Positions 26,921-35,552 of a stretch of DNA of 64,000 nucleotides are shown one piece after another; position 1 is the first letter of the stretch, and each line of letters begins with the position of its first letter. The translations under genes were made by a program, and so were the position numbers. The notes under the pieces were generated by a model. That model had not been told where the DNA came from and searched no databases. It worked only from the letters and a program-made list of their open reading frames with translations. The stretch is from CAWGGS01 sp963822095. GTDB lineage: Bacteria; Desulfobacterota; Desulfobulbia; Desulfobulbales; Desulfocapsaceae. The stretch lies in the NCBI GenBank assembly GCA_963822095.1, contig CAWGGS010000078.1, positions 84,759-148,758 on the forward strand, read 5' to 3'.

Positions 26921-27940
26921 GTGCGGATTGCCCTGGATGCCATGGGTGGTGACCATGGTCCGGAGGAACTGATTGCCGGGGCATTGCTTGCCGTTGATCA
27001 GGCTGATGTACAGATCAGTCTGGTGGGAGATGAGCCTCTTCTGCAATCGTATCTTGATAAAGTCGCGTCGAATTTTCAAGGAAAGGAAAATGTGAGGATC
27101 GTCCATGCCTCTCAAGTGGTGGGGATGGACGAGCATCCTGTCGATGCTATCCGCAAGAAAAAGGACTCTTCCATAGTAGTTGCATTTGATCTTGTTCTTC
27201 GAAAAGAGGTTGAGGCGGTTGTCAGTGCCGGAAATTCCGGAGCGACCATGGCTGCTGCTTTGCGCAAACTGGGGCGGATCAAAAATGTTTCCAGACCCGG
27301 TATCGCATCTGTTTTTCCCACATTGAAGAATCCGGTTGTGATTATGGATGTGGGAGCGAATGTGGATTGTCGTCCGATACATCTTTATCAGTTCGGGGTA
27401 ATGGCTGCTGCCTTTGCTCGGATATATGACATTGATCAGCCCCGAGTCGGTCTTTTGACGATTGGTGAGGAGAGCGGGAAGGGCAATATTCTGGTAAAAG
27501 AGGCCTATGCCCTCTTGAAGGACAGTCCTTTGCATTTTATAGGCAACGTGGAAGGCAGGGATGTCTTCCAGGGAGATGTCGATGTTATAATCTGTGATGG
27601 GTTTGTCGGTAATATCTGCCTTAAGGTCAGCGAAGGACTGGCTGAAGCCGCAATGCAGATGCTCAGGAATGAAATTCTCAAATCCTTTATGGCCAAAGTG
27701 GGGTACTTCCTCGCCAGTTCCGCATTCAAGGCCTTTAAAAAACGAGTGGACTATGCCGAATACGGTGGTGCTCCACTTTTGGGGATTAACGGAACCGGCA
27801 TTGTCTGTCACGGCAAATCAAATGCCCAGGCAATCAAAAATGCTATTCTGGAAGCGGTTCACATGGTCCAAAACAATGTCAACGAGGTGATTGCCCGAGA
27901 CCTGGGAGCCTGCGAAAAAGTAGAATCGATAGGTGAATGA
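26921..27940 (+). CDS. plsX: Phosphate acyltransferase PlsX
   Basis: Converts acyl-ACP to acyl-phosphate for phospholipid synthesis. It starts at GTG 26921 (RIALDAMGGDHGPEELIAGAL) behind GGAG, and shows SAGNSGATMAAALRKLGRI, MDVGANVDCRP and the C-terminal YGGAPLLGINGTGIVCHG. Length 339 is normal. Its stop overlaps the fabH start (ATGA). Confidence 0.95.
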   Translation: MRIALDAMGGDHGPEELIAGALLAVDQADVQISLVGDEPLLQSYLDKVASNFQGKENVRIVHASQVVGMDEHPVDAIRKKKDSSIVVAFDLVLRKEVEAVVSAGNSGATMAAALRKLGRIKNVSRPGIASVFPTLKNPVVIMDVGANVDCRPIHLYQFGVMAAAFARIYDIDQPRVGLLTIGEESGKGNILVKEAYALLKDSPLHFIGNVEGRDVFQGDVDVIICDGFVGNICLKVSEGLAEAAMQMLRNEILKSFMAKVGYFLASSAFKAFKKRVDYAEYGGAPLLGINGTGIVCHGKSNAQAIKNAILEAVHMVQNNVNEVIARDLGACEKVESIGE

Positions 27941-28917
27941 TGGGAACGGTAATTCTTGGAACCGGGTCAAGTCTACCCAAAAGGATAATGACCAACAAGG
28001 ATCTGGAAGCCATTGTTGACACCGATGACGACTGGATCTTTTCCCGGACCGGGATCAAAAGGAGACGGATCGGTGGGGCAGGTGAAAAGACCCATCAATT
28101 AGCGACTGCTGCAGCCCGCAAGGCTTTAGAGATGGCCGATGTCAGTCCCAGGGAGCTTGACCTCATCGTCGTTGGAACCATCAGTTCACATATGTTGATG
28201 CCGTCCAGCGCCTGTTTCGTTCAGAAAGAACTGGGGGCAATAAATGCCTTTGCCTATGATATAAATGCTGCCTGCTCAGGGTTTATGTATGGCATGGATA
28301 TGGCGGATAAATATATCCAGGCGGAAAACCAAAAGAAGATATTGGTAATAGGTGCCGAAACCCTGTCCTCCCGGTTAAACTGGAAGGACAGGAATACCTG
28401 TATCCTTTTCGGTGACGGGGCGGGAGCCGCTGTATTGGGTCATTGCCAAGATCAGGAAAGGGGAATACTAGGGTCCAAACTCCATGCTGACGGTAATCTG
28501 TGGAAACTTCTCCATATGCATGCCCCCCCCAGTTGCAATCCAGACCTGGAAGTGGAGGATAACCCGGGAGCGCATATTGTCATGGAAGGCAGGGAGGTTT
28601 TTAAGTATGCCGTCAAGGCCATGGAAGATTCGGTTACAGGTCTTCTGAGGCAGGAAAACATCAGTCTGGAGGCAATTAAATTATTCGTTCCTCACCAGGC
28701 AAACATCCGAATATTAAAAAAATTACTGGAACGGCTCGATTTTCCCGAAGAAAGGGTGTTTGTTAACTTATCCGAATACGGGAATACCTCAGCCGCATCA
28801 GTGCCCATTGCGCTGGATGAAGCGAACAGGCAAGGACTGTTTATGAAAGGAGATATTATCTTGCTTTGTTCCTTTGGGGGCGGTTTTACGTGGGGCGCAT
28901 CCCTTATCAAGTGGTAA
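27937..28917 (+). CDS. fabH: 3-oxoacyl-ACP synthase III FabH
   Basis: Condenses acetyl-CoA with malonyl-ACP to start fatty acid synthesis. The catalytic Cys is in INAACSGFMYGMDMA (near residue 111), His in FVPHQANIRI and Asn in EYGNTSAASVPIAL. Length 326 is typical. Part of the plsX-fabH-acd-etfBA-fabG-acpP-fabF operon. Confidence 0.96.
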   Translation: MMGTVILGTGSSLPKRIMTNKDLEAIVDTDDDWIFSRTGIKRRRIGGAGEKTHQLATAAARKALEMADVSPRELDLIVVGTISSHMLMPSSACFVQKELGAINAFAYDINAACSGFMYGMDMADKYIQAENQKKILVIGAETLSSRLNWKDRNTCILFGDGAGAAVLGHCQDQERGILGSKLHADGNLWKLLHMHAPPSCNPDLEVEDNPGAHIVMEGREVFKYAVKAMEDSVTGLLRQENISLEAIKLFVPHQANIRILKKLLERLDFPEERVFVNLSEYGNTSAASVPIALDEANRQGLFMKGDIILLCSFGGGFTWGASLIKW

Positions 28918-28930
28918 ATAGGAGAGCAAA

Positions 28931-30088
28931 ATGGATTATTTTTTATCTGACGAACAACAGATGATCGTTGATATCAGCAGGCAGATCACAGATGAAAGGA
29001 TCATTCCGAGACGCGCCGAGCTTGATGAGCTGCACGAGTTTCCACGAGAGATTCTCAATGAGATGGCCCGCGCTGATCTTTTTGGCATCAGTATCCCTGA
29101 GGCCTATGGAGGGTTCGGCGGCGGTTGTTTTGATATTGTACTGGCCCTGGAACAGTTTGCTCGCGGTTGTATCGGTGTGGGAACCGCTTTTGCCGCCAGT
29201 TCCTTGGGTATTTACCCCATCCTGTTTTCCGGTTCCGATGAGCAGAAGGAGAAATATCTTCCTGAGGTGGCTGCCGGTAAAAAATTTGCGGCCTTTGGTC
29301 TGACCGAGGCCAATGCAGGATCGGACGCCTCGGGAATCCAGACCACTGCGGTTTTGGATGGGGATGAGTGGGTTATAAACGGAACCAAGCAGTGGATTAC
29401 CAATGGAGGGGAGGCCCAGATCTATACAGTGGTAGCCATCACCGACAGGCATAAAGGGGCTCGTGGAGCATCGATGTTCATCGTTGAAGCGGGAGATCCC
29501 GGTTTTTCCTGTGGACCCAAGGAGAAGAAGATGGGAATTCGGGCCTCTTCCACCACCGAGCTGATATTCAAAGACTGCAGAATACCCAAGGATAGAATTA
29601 TCGGTCGGCGGGGGACAGGTTTTATCACCGTTATGAAGACCTTGGACTCCTCCAGGCCAGGTATCGCGGCGCTTGGTGTGGGCCTTGCTCAGGGGGCCAT
29701 GGATGAGGCTGCCTTCTATGCCAAACAACGTGTTCAGTTCGGCAAGCCGATTATGGCCTTTCAGGCGGTTCAGCACATGCTAGCTGATATGGCGATAGGG
29801 ATCGAGGCTTCCCGCGCGTTGGTCTATGGCGCTGCAAAACATATCGATGCCCATCCCCGTGACATGTCGAAGGTCTCTTCCATGTGCAAGGTCTTTGCAA
29901 CCGATACGGCGATGAAGGTCACAACCGATGCGGTCCAGGTTATGGGCGGGTATGGTTATATGTGTGAATATCCAGTTGAGAAGATGATGAGGGACGCAAA
30001 GATTCTGCAAATTTACGAGGGAACGAATCAGATCCAACGAAACGTCGTAGGCCAGGAGCTGAATAAAGAATACGCCAGGAAGAATTAA
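28931..30088 (+). CDS. Acyl-CoA dehydrogenase family flavoprotein
   Basis: A 385-residue flavin enzyme with the FAD-binding FGLTEANAGSDASGIQTTA, the WITNGGEAQIYTVVA strand and the C-terminal YGYMCEYPVEKMMRDAKILQIYEGTNQIQRNVV, where the Glu of YEGT is the catalytic base of butyryl-type enzymes. It lies between fabH and etfB. In this position it may either oxidise acyl-CoA or, with the Etf, reduce the enoyl intermediate of fatty acid synthesis; no fabI or fabK is seen in the operon. The second possibility is inference. Confidence 0.9.
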   Translation: MDYFLSDEQQMIVDISRQITDERIIPRRAELDELHEFPREILNEMARADLFGISIPEAYGGFGGGCFDIVLALEQFARGCIGVGTAFAASSLGIYPILFSGSDEQKEKYLPEVAAGKKFAAFGLTEANAGSDASGIQTTAVLDGDEWVINGTKQWITNGGEAQIYTVVAITDRHKGARGASMFIVEAGDPGFSCGPKEKKMGIRASSTTELIFKDCRIPKDRIIGRRGTGFITVMKTLDSSRPGIAALGVGLAQGAMDEAAFYAKQRVQFGKPIMAFQAVQHMLADMAIGIEASRALVYGAAKHIDAHPRDMSKVSSMCKVFATDTAMKVTTDAVQVMGGYGYMCEYPVEKMMRDAKILQIYEGTNQIQRNVVGQELNKEYARKN

Positions 30089-30112
30089 AACTCCCAGTCA
30101 AACAGGTTTTCG

Positions 30113-30898
30113 ATGAAAATTATTGTCTGTATAAAACAGGTTCCAGATGCCAAGGATGTGCGTCTCGACCCAGTAACCAATACACTTGCCCGTGAGGGGG
30201 TCGAGTCGATCATGAATCCCTATGATCAGCACGCCCTGGAGGAGGCAGTTCGAATCAAAGAATCACTTGGAGGAGAGGTTACGGTGTTGACCATGGGACC
30301 TCCCCAGGCAGAGGCAGTACTCAGACAGGCCATTTCCTGTGGGGCTGATTCGGGTGTCCTGGTCTCCGATAGGGCCTTTGCCGGTGCCGACACCTGGGCA
30401 ACTTCTTACACCCTCGGTAAGGCTATCGATACACTCGGCCCCTTTGATCTGGTGTTGTGCGGCAAACAGGCCATCGACGGAGATACCGCACAGGTTGGTC
30501 CGGGGTTGGCCATGAGACTGGACATACCCTTTGTGACCTGTGTCCAGAAAGTTCGCCAGGCAGAGACGACGGGAATGACTGTGGAACGTATGATGGATGA
30601 TGGATACGATGTTATCCGGATCGATTATCCGGCTCTGCTGACGGTGGTAAAAGATGTCAATGAGCCGAGGGTTCCGTCATTGAAGGGGACCATGCGTGCC
30701 AAGAAAGCGGTAATCAAAACCCTGAATGCCGCCGATATCGGAGCGGATTCCGACTCGATCGGTCTTCCGGGGTCTCCGACTCAGGTAGTGAAAGTGTTTC
30801 CTCCGGAGCCTCGAGGAGAACGTTGCGTCCTTACAGGGACCGTCGATGAACAGGTTGAGCAGCTTATCGCAAAGCTTCGGCCGTACTTAGTGACCTAG
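30113..30898 (+). CDS. etfB: Electron transfer flavoprotein beta subunit
   Basis: A 261-residue EtfB (MKIIVCIKQVPDAKDVRLDP, MNPYDQHALEEAVRIKE, GKQAIDGDTAQVGPGLA). The DGDTAQVGP loop binds AMP or FAD in the beta subunit. It transfers electrons with EtfA and the neighbouring acyl-CoA dehydrogenase. Confidence 0.95.
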   Translation: MKIIVCIKQVPDAKDVRLDPVTNTLAREGVESIMNPYDQHALEEAVRIKESLGGEVTVLTMGPPQAEAVLRQAISCGADSGVLVSDRAFAGADTWATSYTLGKAIDTLGPFDLVLCGKQAIDGDTAQVGPGLAMRLDIPFVTCVQKVRQAETTGMTVERMMDDGYDVIRIDYPALLTVVKDVNEPRVPSLKGTMRAKKAVIKTLNAADIGADSDSIGLPGSPTQVVKVFPPEPRGERCVLTGTVDEQVEQLIAKLRPYLVT

Positions 30899-30982
30899 AG
30901 ATGATTTTCCACTCCATCATTTCGTAAAGGAACGTGTTCCGCTTGTTTGAGCGGGGACGTATAATCGGGCAGGAGAATAACG

Positions 30983-32176
30983 ATGTTGCAAATAGACAAG
31001 GATCTATGTATCGGCTGTGGTATATGTGAGGAGCAATGCGCCTTTGCAGCGATTTCGGTTGTAGACGGCAAGGCTGAAGTCGGCGATGCCTGTACGCTCT
31101 GTGGTGCCTGTGTCGATGCCTGCGAGGTTGGCGCTTTAGCCCTCACCGATATCGAAAAAAGCAAGCAGATGGATTTGGAGGCCTGGAAAGGCGTCTGGGT
31201 TTACTGCGAGTATCGACGGGGTACTCCGGCTGCAGTCTCCCTGGAACTTTTAGGAATAGGAAGAAAACTTGCCGATCAGCGTGGGGTTCCGCTTGCAGCA
31301 GTCTTGTTTGGCCATGAAACAGCCGACACGGCAGCCCTGCTTATTGCCCATGGTGCCGATAGTGTCTATAGGGTCGACCATCCCGCTCTTGAACATTTTA
31401 CCGATGACATCTATCAGGCGGTGATGACTGCGCTAATAAAAGAGTTTAAACCAGAAATCGTTCTGGCGGGAGCTACGGCCATCGGCCGGTCGTTTATTCC
31501 CGGTGTGGCCACCACCTTGAATACAGGTTTGACTGCGGATTGTACCAAGCTTGAAATCAGGACCGAAGACGGAGCCCTTCTCCAGACCCGTCCGGCATTT
31601 GGCGGCAATATCATGGCCACCATAGAATGTCCGTCCACTCGACCGCAGATGGCAACTGTCAGACCGCGGGTCATGAAAGCCTTGGCCTTTGACAGTGAAA
31701 GGACCGGGGAAGTTATGGATTTTACCCCTTCCCCAGAACAGTTGACAAGTAGAGTTCAGGTCATTGAGTCGGTTGTTGCCCAAGGGGCAAATGTCAATAT
31801 TCAGGAGTCGGATATTTTAGTTTCCGGGGGAAGGGGCCTGGATAACGAAAAGGGATTCGATCTTCTTCGGCAGTTGGCAGAGTCACTCAACGGTGATGTT
31901 TCAGCATCGAGGGCTGCGGTAGATGCCGGGTGGATTCCTTATCCCCATCAGGTCGGACAGACGGGGAAGACCGTAGCACCTAAGCTGTATATCGCCTGTG
32001 GTATCTCCGGGGCTATCCAGCATGTTGCGGGTATGCAGTCCGCCGATACCATCGTGGCTATTAATCGTGACAAGAATGCACCGATTTTCGATGTTGCCGA
32101 CTTTGGCCTGATAGGTGATCTGTATGAAATTATACCGAAACTGATTGCCAAGATAGAGGAGCAACGAGGATTATGA
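30983..32176 (+). CDS. etfA: Electron transfer flavoprotein alpha subunit with N-terminal ferredoxin domain
   Basis: Residues 1-60 are a two-cluster ferredoxin (CIGCGICEEQCAF and CTLCGACVDACEV), followed by EtfA proper with the FAD-binding C-terminal region SGGRGLDNEKGFDLL, GQTGKTVAPKLYIACGISGAIQHVAGM and VAINRDKNAPIF. The ferredoxin fusion is known in strict anaerobes and lets the Etf exchange electrons with iron-sulfur carriers. Its stop overlaps the fabG start. Confidence 0.94.
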   Translation: MLQIDKDLCIGCGICEEQCAFAAISVVDGKAEVGDACTLCGACVDACEVGALALTDIEKSKQMDLEAWKGVWVYCEYRRGTPAAVSLELLGIGRKLADQRGVPLAAVLFGHETADTAALLIAHGADSVYRVDHPALEHFTDDIYQAVMTALIKEFKPEIVLAGATAIGRSFIPGVATTLNTGLTADCTKLEIRTEDGALLQTRPAFGGNIMATIECPSTRPQMATVRPRVMKALAFDSERTGEVMDFTPSPEQLTSRVQVIESVVAQGANVNIQESDILVSGGRGLDNEKGFDLLRQLAESLNGDVSASRAAVDAGWIPYPHQVGQTGKTVAPKLYIACGISGAIQHVAGMQSADTIVAINRDKNAPIFDVADFGLIGDLYEIIPKLIAKIEEQRGL

Positions 32177-32919
32177 AAACCCTGGATGGAAAAACGGCAG
32201 TTGTAACTGGAGGCAGCCGCGGAATCGGCAGGGCTATCTGCTTGCGGCTTGCTTCCATGGGATCAATGGTCTATATCAATTATGTCAGCCGCCCCGAAGC
32301 AGCTGAAGAGGTCAGAAGTTTGATTGAGGAGGCAGGCGGTAACGCCCGAACTATTGGTTTTGATGTCGCTGATGCCCCAGGCGTTGAGGCTGCCTTCAAG
32401 GAGATAACTGCAGAGGCAGGCTCAGTTGATATACTGGTTAATAATGCCGGCATAACACGGGACGGTTTGATTGCCAGGATGAAGGAGCCGGATTGGGATG
32501 CGGTGCTCAATACCAATCTGAAAGGTGCCTTTCTCTGTGCAAAGGTTGTCGCCAAAGGTATGATGAAAAAACGCTGGGGACGAATCGTCAATATCTCCTC
32601 AGTGGTAGGCCTTTCAGGAAATGCCGGTCAGGTCAATTATGCCTCCGCCAAGGCCGGGATGATCGGAATGGCAAAATCCATGTCCAGGGAATACGCGTCG
32701 AGGAATATCACCGTCAACTGTGTTGCGCCGGGGTATATTGCAACCGAGATGACGGATTCCCTGGCCGACGAAGTCCAGGAAAAGCTCAAAAGTGAAATAC
32801 CTCTGGGAAGGCTGGGCTCAGTTGACGATATAGCCGGAGCGGTTGCCTATCTGGTTGGAGATGACGGGGGGTATATTACCGGACAGGTGTTGCATGTAAA
32901 CGGCGGAATGTACATGTAG
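32173..32919 (+). CDS. fabG: 3-oxoacyl-ACP reductase FabG
   Basis: Reduces 3-oxoacyl-ACP with NADPH. Rossmann motif VTGGSRGIGRAICLRLA, NNAG in VNNAGITRDG and catalytic Ser-Tyr-Lys in ISSVVGLSGNAGQVNYASAKAG. 248 residues. It sits just upstream of acpP and fabF, so it is the housekeeping copy. Confidence 0.95.
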   Translation: MKTLDGKTAVVTGGSRGIGRAICLRLASMGSMVYINYVSRPEAAEEVRSLIEEAGGNARTIGFDVADAPGVEAAFKEITAEAGSVDILVNNAGITRDGLIARMKEPDWDAVLNTNLKGAFLCAKVVAKGMMKKRWGRIVNISSVVGLSGNAGQVNYASAKAGMIGMAKSMSREYASRNITVNCVAPGYIATEMTDSLADEVQEKLKSEIPLGRLGSVDDIAGAVAYLVGDDGGYITGQVLHVNGGMYM

Positions 32920-33096
32920 ACCTCATGCTTTGATTTCGCTTGCGATTGTCTGAAAATGTGTAATATTTGGCATTAATTTGGGATTGGGAGAAAAGGAGAT
33001 AAGTTTCCTTTTTGTTTTGCTTGTAAGAACACAGTGTTAATGGAGTGTTTCCAAAATGTGGGCACTGTGGATTATTTAAATTAAGGGAGAAATGCA

Positions 33097-33330
33097 ATGG
33101 CTGTAGATCAAAAAATGATCGATATTATTGTTGAGCAGTTAAGTGTTGAGAAAGAGAAGGTTGTACCTAATGCGTCATTTGTGGATGATCTGGGGGCGGA
33201 TTCTTTGGATCTTGTTGAACTGATTATGGCCATGGAGGAAGGATTTGATGTCGAGATCCCTGACGAGGATGCCGAGAAGATAAGCACAGTTCAGGACGCC
33301 ATCGATTATGTCAATAATTTGAATAAATAA
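33097..33330 (+). CDS. acpP: Acyl carrier protein
   Basis: A 77-residue acidic protein; the phosphopantetheine attachment Ser is in DDLGADSLDLVELIMAME. It has a GGGAGAAATGCA leader and follows fabG by 177 bp in which I find no firm promoter. Confidence 0.97.
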   Translation: MAVDQKMIDIIVEQLSVEKEKVVPNASFVDDLGADSLDLVELIMAMEEGFDVEIPDEDAEKISTVQDAIDYVNNLNK

Positions 33331-33403
33331 CAGATTCCACCTGTTTGACACTTCGATTTTTGGCATACTTTCCAATAATGCTTAGTTTCAAGGAGCCGAT
33401 AAC

Positions 33404-34645
33404 GTGAAGCGCAGAGTAGTGGTTACCGGTGTTGGTCTTGTAACACCGCTGGGAACTGGGGTTGAAAAAACCTGGAAAAATATCTGTGCCGGTATCAGCG
33501 GGATAGACCAAATTACCCGTTTCGATACCAGTGACTTCTTGGTAAAGATTGCAGGCGAAGTAAAAGATTTTGATGTTGATGCCTACTTTGAAAAGAAGAC
33601 CGCCAAACACCTGGACCTGTTTGTTCAATATGCCATGGCCGCTGCGCGGATGGCCATTGAAGACAGCGGGGTGACGATTGATGGGAGTAATTGCAACCGG
33701 GCAGGTGTTATAACAGGCTGCGGCATGGGTGGTCTTCCCATGATCGAGGTCTGTCACAGTGTCATTTTAGACCGGGGGCCGAGAAGGGTAACTCCTTTTT
33801 TTATCCCGATGGTCATTCCCAATATGCCGTCGGGGCACATATCAATGATGATCGGATCCAAAGGACCGAATCTTGCGTTGTCCACAGCTTGTGCAGCCGG
33901 GACCCATGCCGTTGGTGAGTCTTATCGTCATATCAAATACGGTGAATGTGATATTATGATCACCGGAGGTGCAGAGGCTGTCATCTGCCCAACTGGAATA
34001 AGCGGTTTTACTGCGATGAAGGCTTTGTCTACCCGCAATGACGATCCCGCCGCAGCCTCAAGGCCTTTTGACAAAGATCGGGATGGCTTTGTCATGTCCG
34101 AAGGTTCCGGGATTTTGGTTCTGGAGGAGTTGGAACATGCCTTGGCCCGTGGTGCAACCATCTATGCCGAGGTTTCTGGATACGGCTTGAGCAGCGACGC
34201 GTATCATGTCGCGGCTCCGCCGGAGGATGGAGAGGGCGCCGTCAGGTGTATGCACATGGCCTTGAAGGATGCCGGGATAGAGGCTGATCAGGTGGATTAT
34301 ATCAACGCCCATGGTACCTCGACACCTCTCAACGATCGATGTGAAACCCTGGCTATCAAAACCGTTTTCGGCGATCACGCAAAACATCTGGCTATCAGCT
34401 CGACAAAATCGATGGTCGGCCACATGCTCGGGGCTGCAGGAGGTATCGAGTCTGTCTTTACGGCTCTGAGCGTCAAAGATCAGATTGCTCCGCCGACCAT
34501 CAATTTGCAGGAGGCGAGCCCCGAGTGCGATCTAGATTATGTCCCTAATGTTGCGAGGAAGATGACCATAAGGAATGCGCTGTCGAACTCGTTTGGTTTT
34601 GGTGGGACCAATGGCGTGGTTATCATGAAACGATTTGACGGTTGA
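33404..34645 (+). CDS. fabF: 3-oxoacyl-ACP synthase II FabF
   Basis: Chain-elongating condensing enzyme. The catalytic Cys is in LSTACAAGTHAVGESY (near residue 164), and the two His in NAHGTSTPLNDRCET and VGHMLGAAGGIES. It starts at GTG 33404 with AAGGAG nine bases before it. Length 413 is normal. Confidence 0.96.
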   Translation: MKRRVVVTGVGLVTPLGTGVEKTWKNICAGISGIDQITRFDTSDFLVKIAGEVKDFDVDAYFEKKTAKHLDLFVQYAMAAARMAIEDSGVTIDGSNCNRAGVITGCGMGGLPMIEVCHSVILDRGPRRVTPFFIPMVIPNMPSGHISMMIGSKGPNLALSTACAAGTHAVGESYRHIKYGECDIMITGGAEAVICPTGISGFTAMKALSTRNDDPAAASRPFDKDRDGFVMSEGSGILVLEELEHALARGATIYAEVSGYGLSSDAYHVAAPPEDGEGAVRCMHMALKDAGIEADQVDYINAHGTSTPLNDRCETLAIKTVFGDHAKHLAISSTKSMVGHMLGAAGGIESVFTALSVKDQIAPPTINLQEASPECDLDYVPNVARKMTIRNALSNSFGFGGTNGVVIMKRFDG

Positions 34646-34666
34646 AAAAGGAATCTGGAGTAGGTG

Positions 34667-35095
34667 ATGAGAGTTGCAATCGGTGCCGACCACGGTGGAT
34701 ATGATCTGAAAGAGGTAATTAAAAAACACATCAGTATTCTGGGCCATGAAGTTGACGATGTTGGTTGCTTTTCCTTGGAATCGGTTGATTATCCGGCCTA
34801 TGGGAAAACTGTATGCGAACAGGTCCGGAACGGGATCTGTGATGCAGGTATTCTTATCTGTGGGACAGGAATTGGCATGTCCATGGTAGCCAACAGGTAT
34901 AAAGGCATCCGTGCTGCCCTTTGTCACGATGAGTATACGGCTCGGTTGAGCAGGGAACACAATGATGCCAACGTCCTCTGCTTTGGAGCAAGAGTTATCG
35001 GGAATGGAGTTGCCGAAGGCATGGTGCAGGTGTGGCTGGAAACTCAATTTGCCGGAGGACGTCATCAGCGACGGATAGATCAGTTCAGCACATAG
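34667..35095 (+). CDS. rpiB: Ribose-5-phosphate isomerase B
   Basis: A 142-residue RpiB/LacAB family sugar isomerase: RVAIGADHGGYDLKEVIKKH and the catalytic-loop region GILICGTGIGMSMVANRYKGIRA. The start is ATG 34667 behind GGAG (GTG 34664 is an alternative). It closes the fatty acid operon; relatives often have rpiB next to glyA as here. A MITE-like element has inserted right after its stop. Confidence 0.94.
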   Translation: MRVAIGADHGGYDLKEVIKKHISILGHEVDDVGCFSLESVDYPAYGKTVCEQVRNGICDAGILICGTGIGMSMVANRYKGIRAALCHDEYTARLSREHNDANVLCFGARVIGNGVAEGMVQVWLETQFAGGRHQRRIDQFST

Positions 35096-35102
35096 AAATT
35101 AT

Positions 35103-35367
35103 GGTTCATCCGAATGAAGCGTACTTTTGTAAATCTGAAAGGAACAATCCGGCAGAGTGCATCGCTTCCGGACGCTAATCTGCGGCCACATCGCCGGTAC
35201 ACCACGGCTGACAGACAGGCCGTCCCGGGGCCTGCTGTCAGGTGCGGACGTTCTGTCCGCACCCCTCTGGGCCTTGTGTGGTTTCCCGCCGGGCCTCCGC
35301 GAGGCGTCCTCCAGAGACGCCCTCTGTCTCCCGCGTTATAGATAAGTACTCTCAATCCGGAAGAAGC
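35103..35367 (+). repeat. MITE-like intergenic element, copy 1
   Basis: About 265 bp beginning TTCATCCGAATGAAGCGTAC and ending with the imperfect inverse (15 of 20 positions paired). It is flanked by the 8-bp direct repeat GAAATTAT (35095-35102 and 35368-35375), as expected for a target duplication. Inside are hairpins GGTGCGGAC/GTCCGCACC (35241-35263) and CTGACAG/CTGTCAG (35208-35241). It has no coding capacity and is related over its full length to the element at 54906, in the same orientation. It is placed between rpiB and its terminator. Confidence 0.75.
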
Positions 35368-35390
35368 GAAATTATTTTATCCAGGAGAAA

Positions 35391-35433
35391 AAAGCCGGCA
35401 TTCAATTCATTGAAAAGCCGGCTTTCTTTTTTT
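35391..35433 (+). terminator. Intrinsic terminator of the fab-rpiB operon
   Basis: A perfect 9-bp stem AAAGCCGGC/GCCGGCTTT (35391-35425) is followed by CTTTTTTTAT. The MITE-like element lies between it and the rpiB stop. Confidence 0.85.
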
Positions 35434-35552
35434 ATCGTTGTGAAATACACAGATATTTTTTAAGATTCAAAACTTGTCTTCTCCGACAGGAAGTCAGGCC
35501 ATGGGGAAAAGATACCCCTCAATGATTATTTTGAAAGGAAGCATGTAAGCCA

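Noticed and set aside
26786..27811. Minus-strand frame of 341 codons
   Set aside because: Fully opposite plsX and rpmF, which are certain; low-complexity composition of a shadow frame.
28943..29776. Minus-strand frame of 277 codons
   Set aside because: Opposite the acyl-CoA dehydrogenase; no independent signals.
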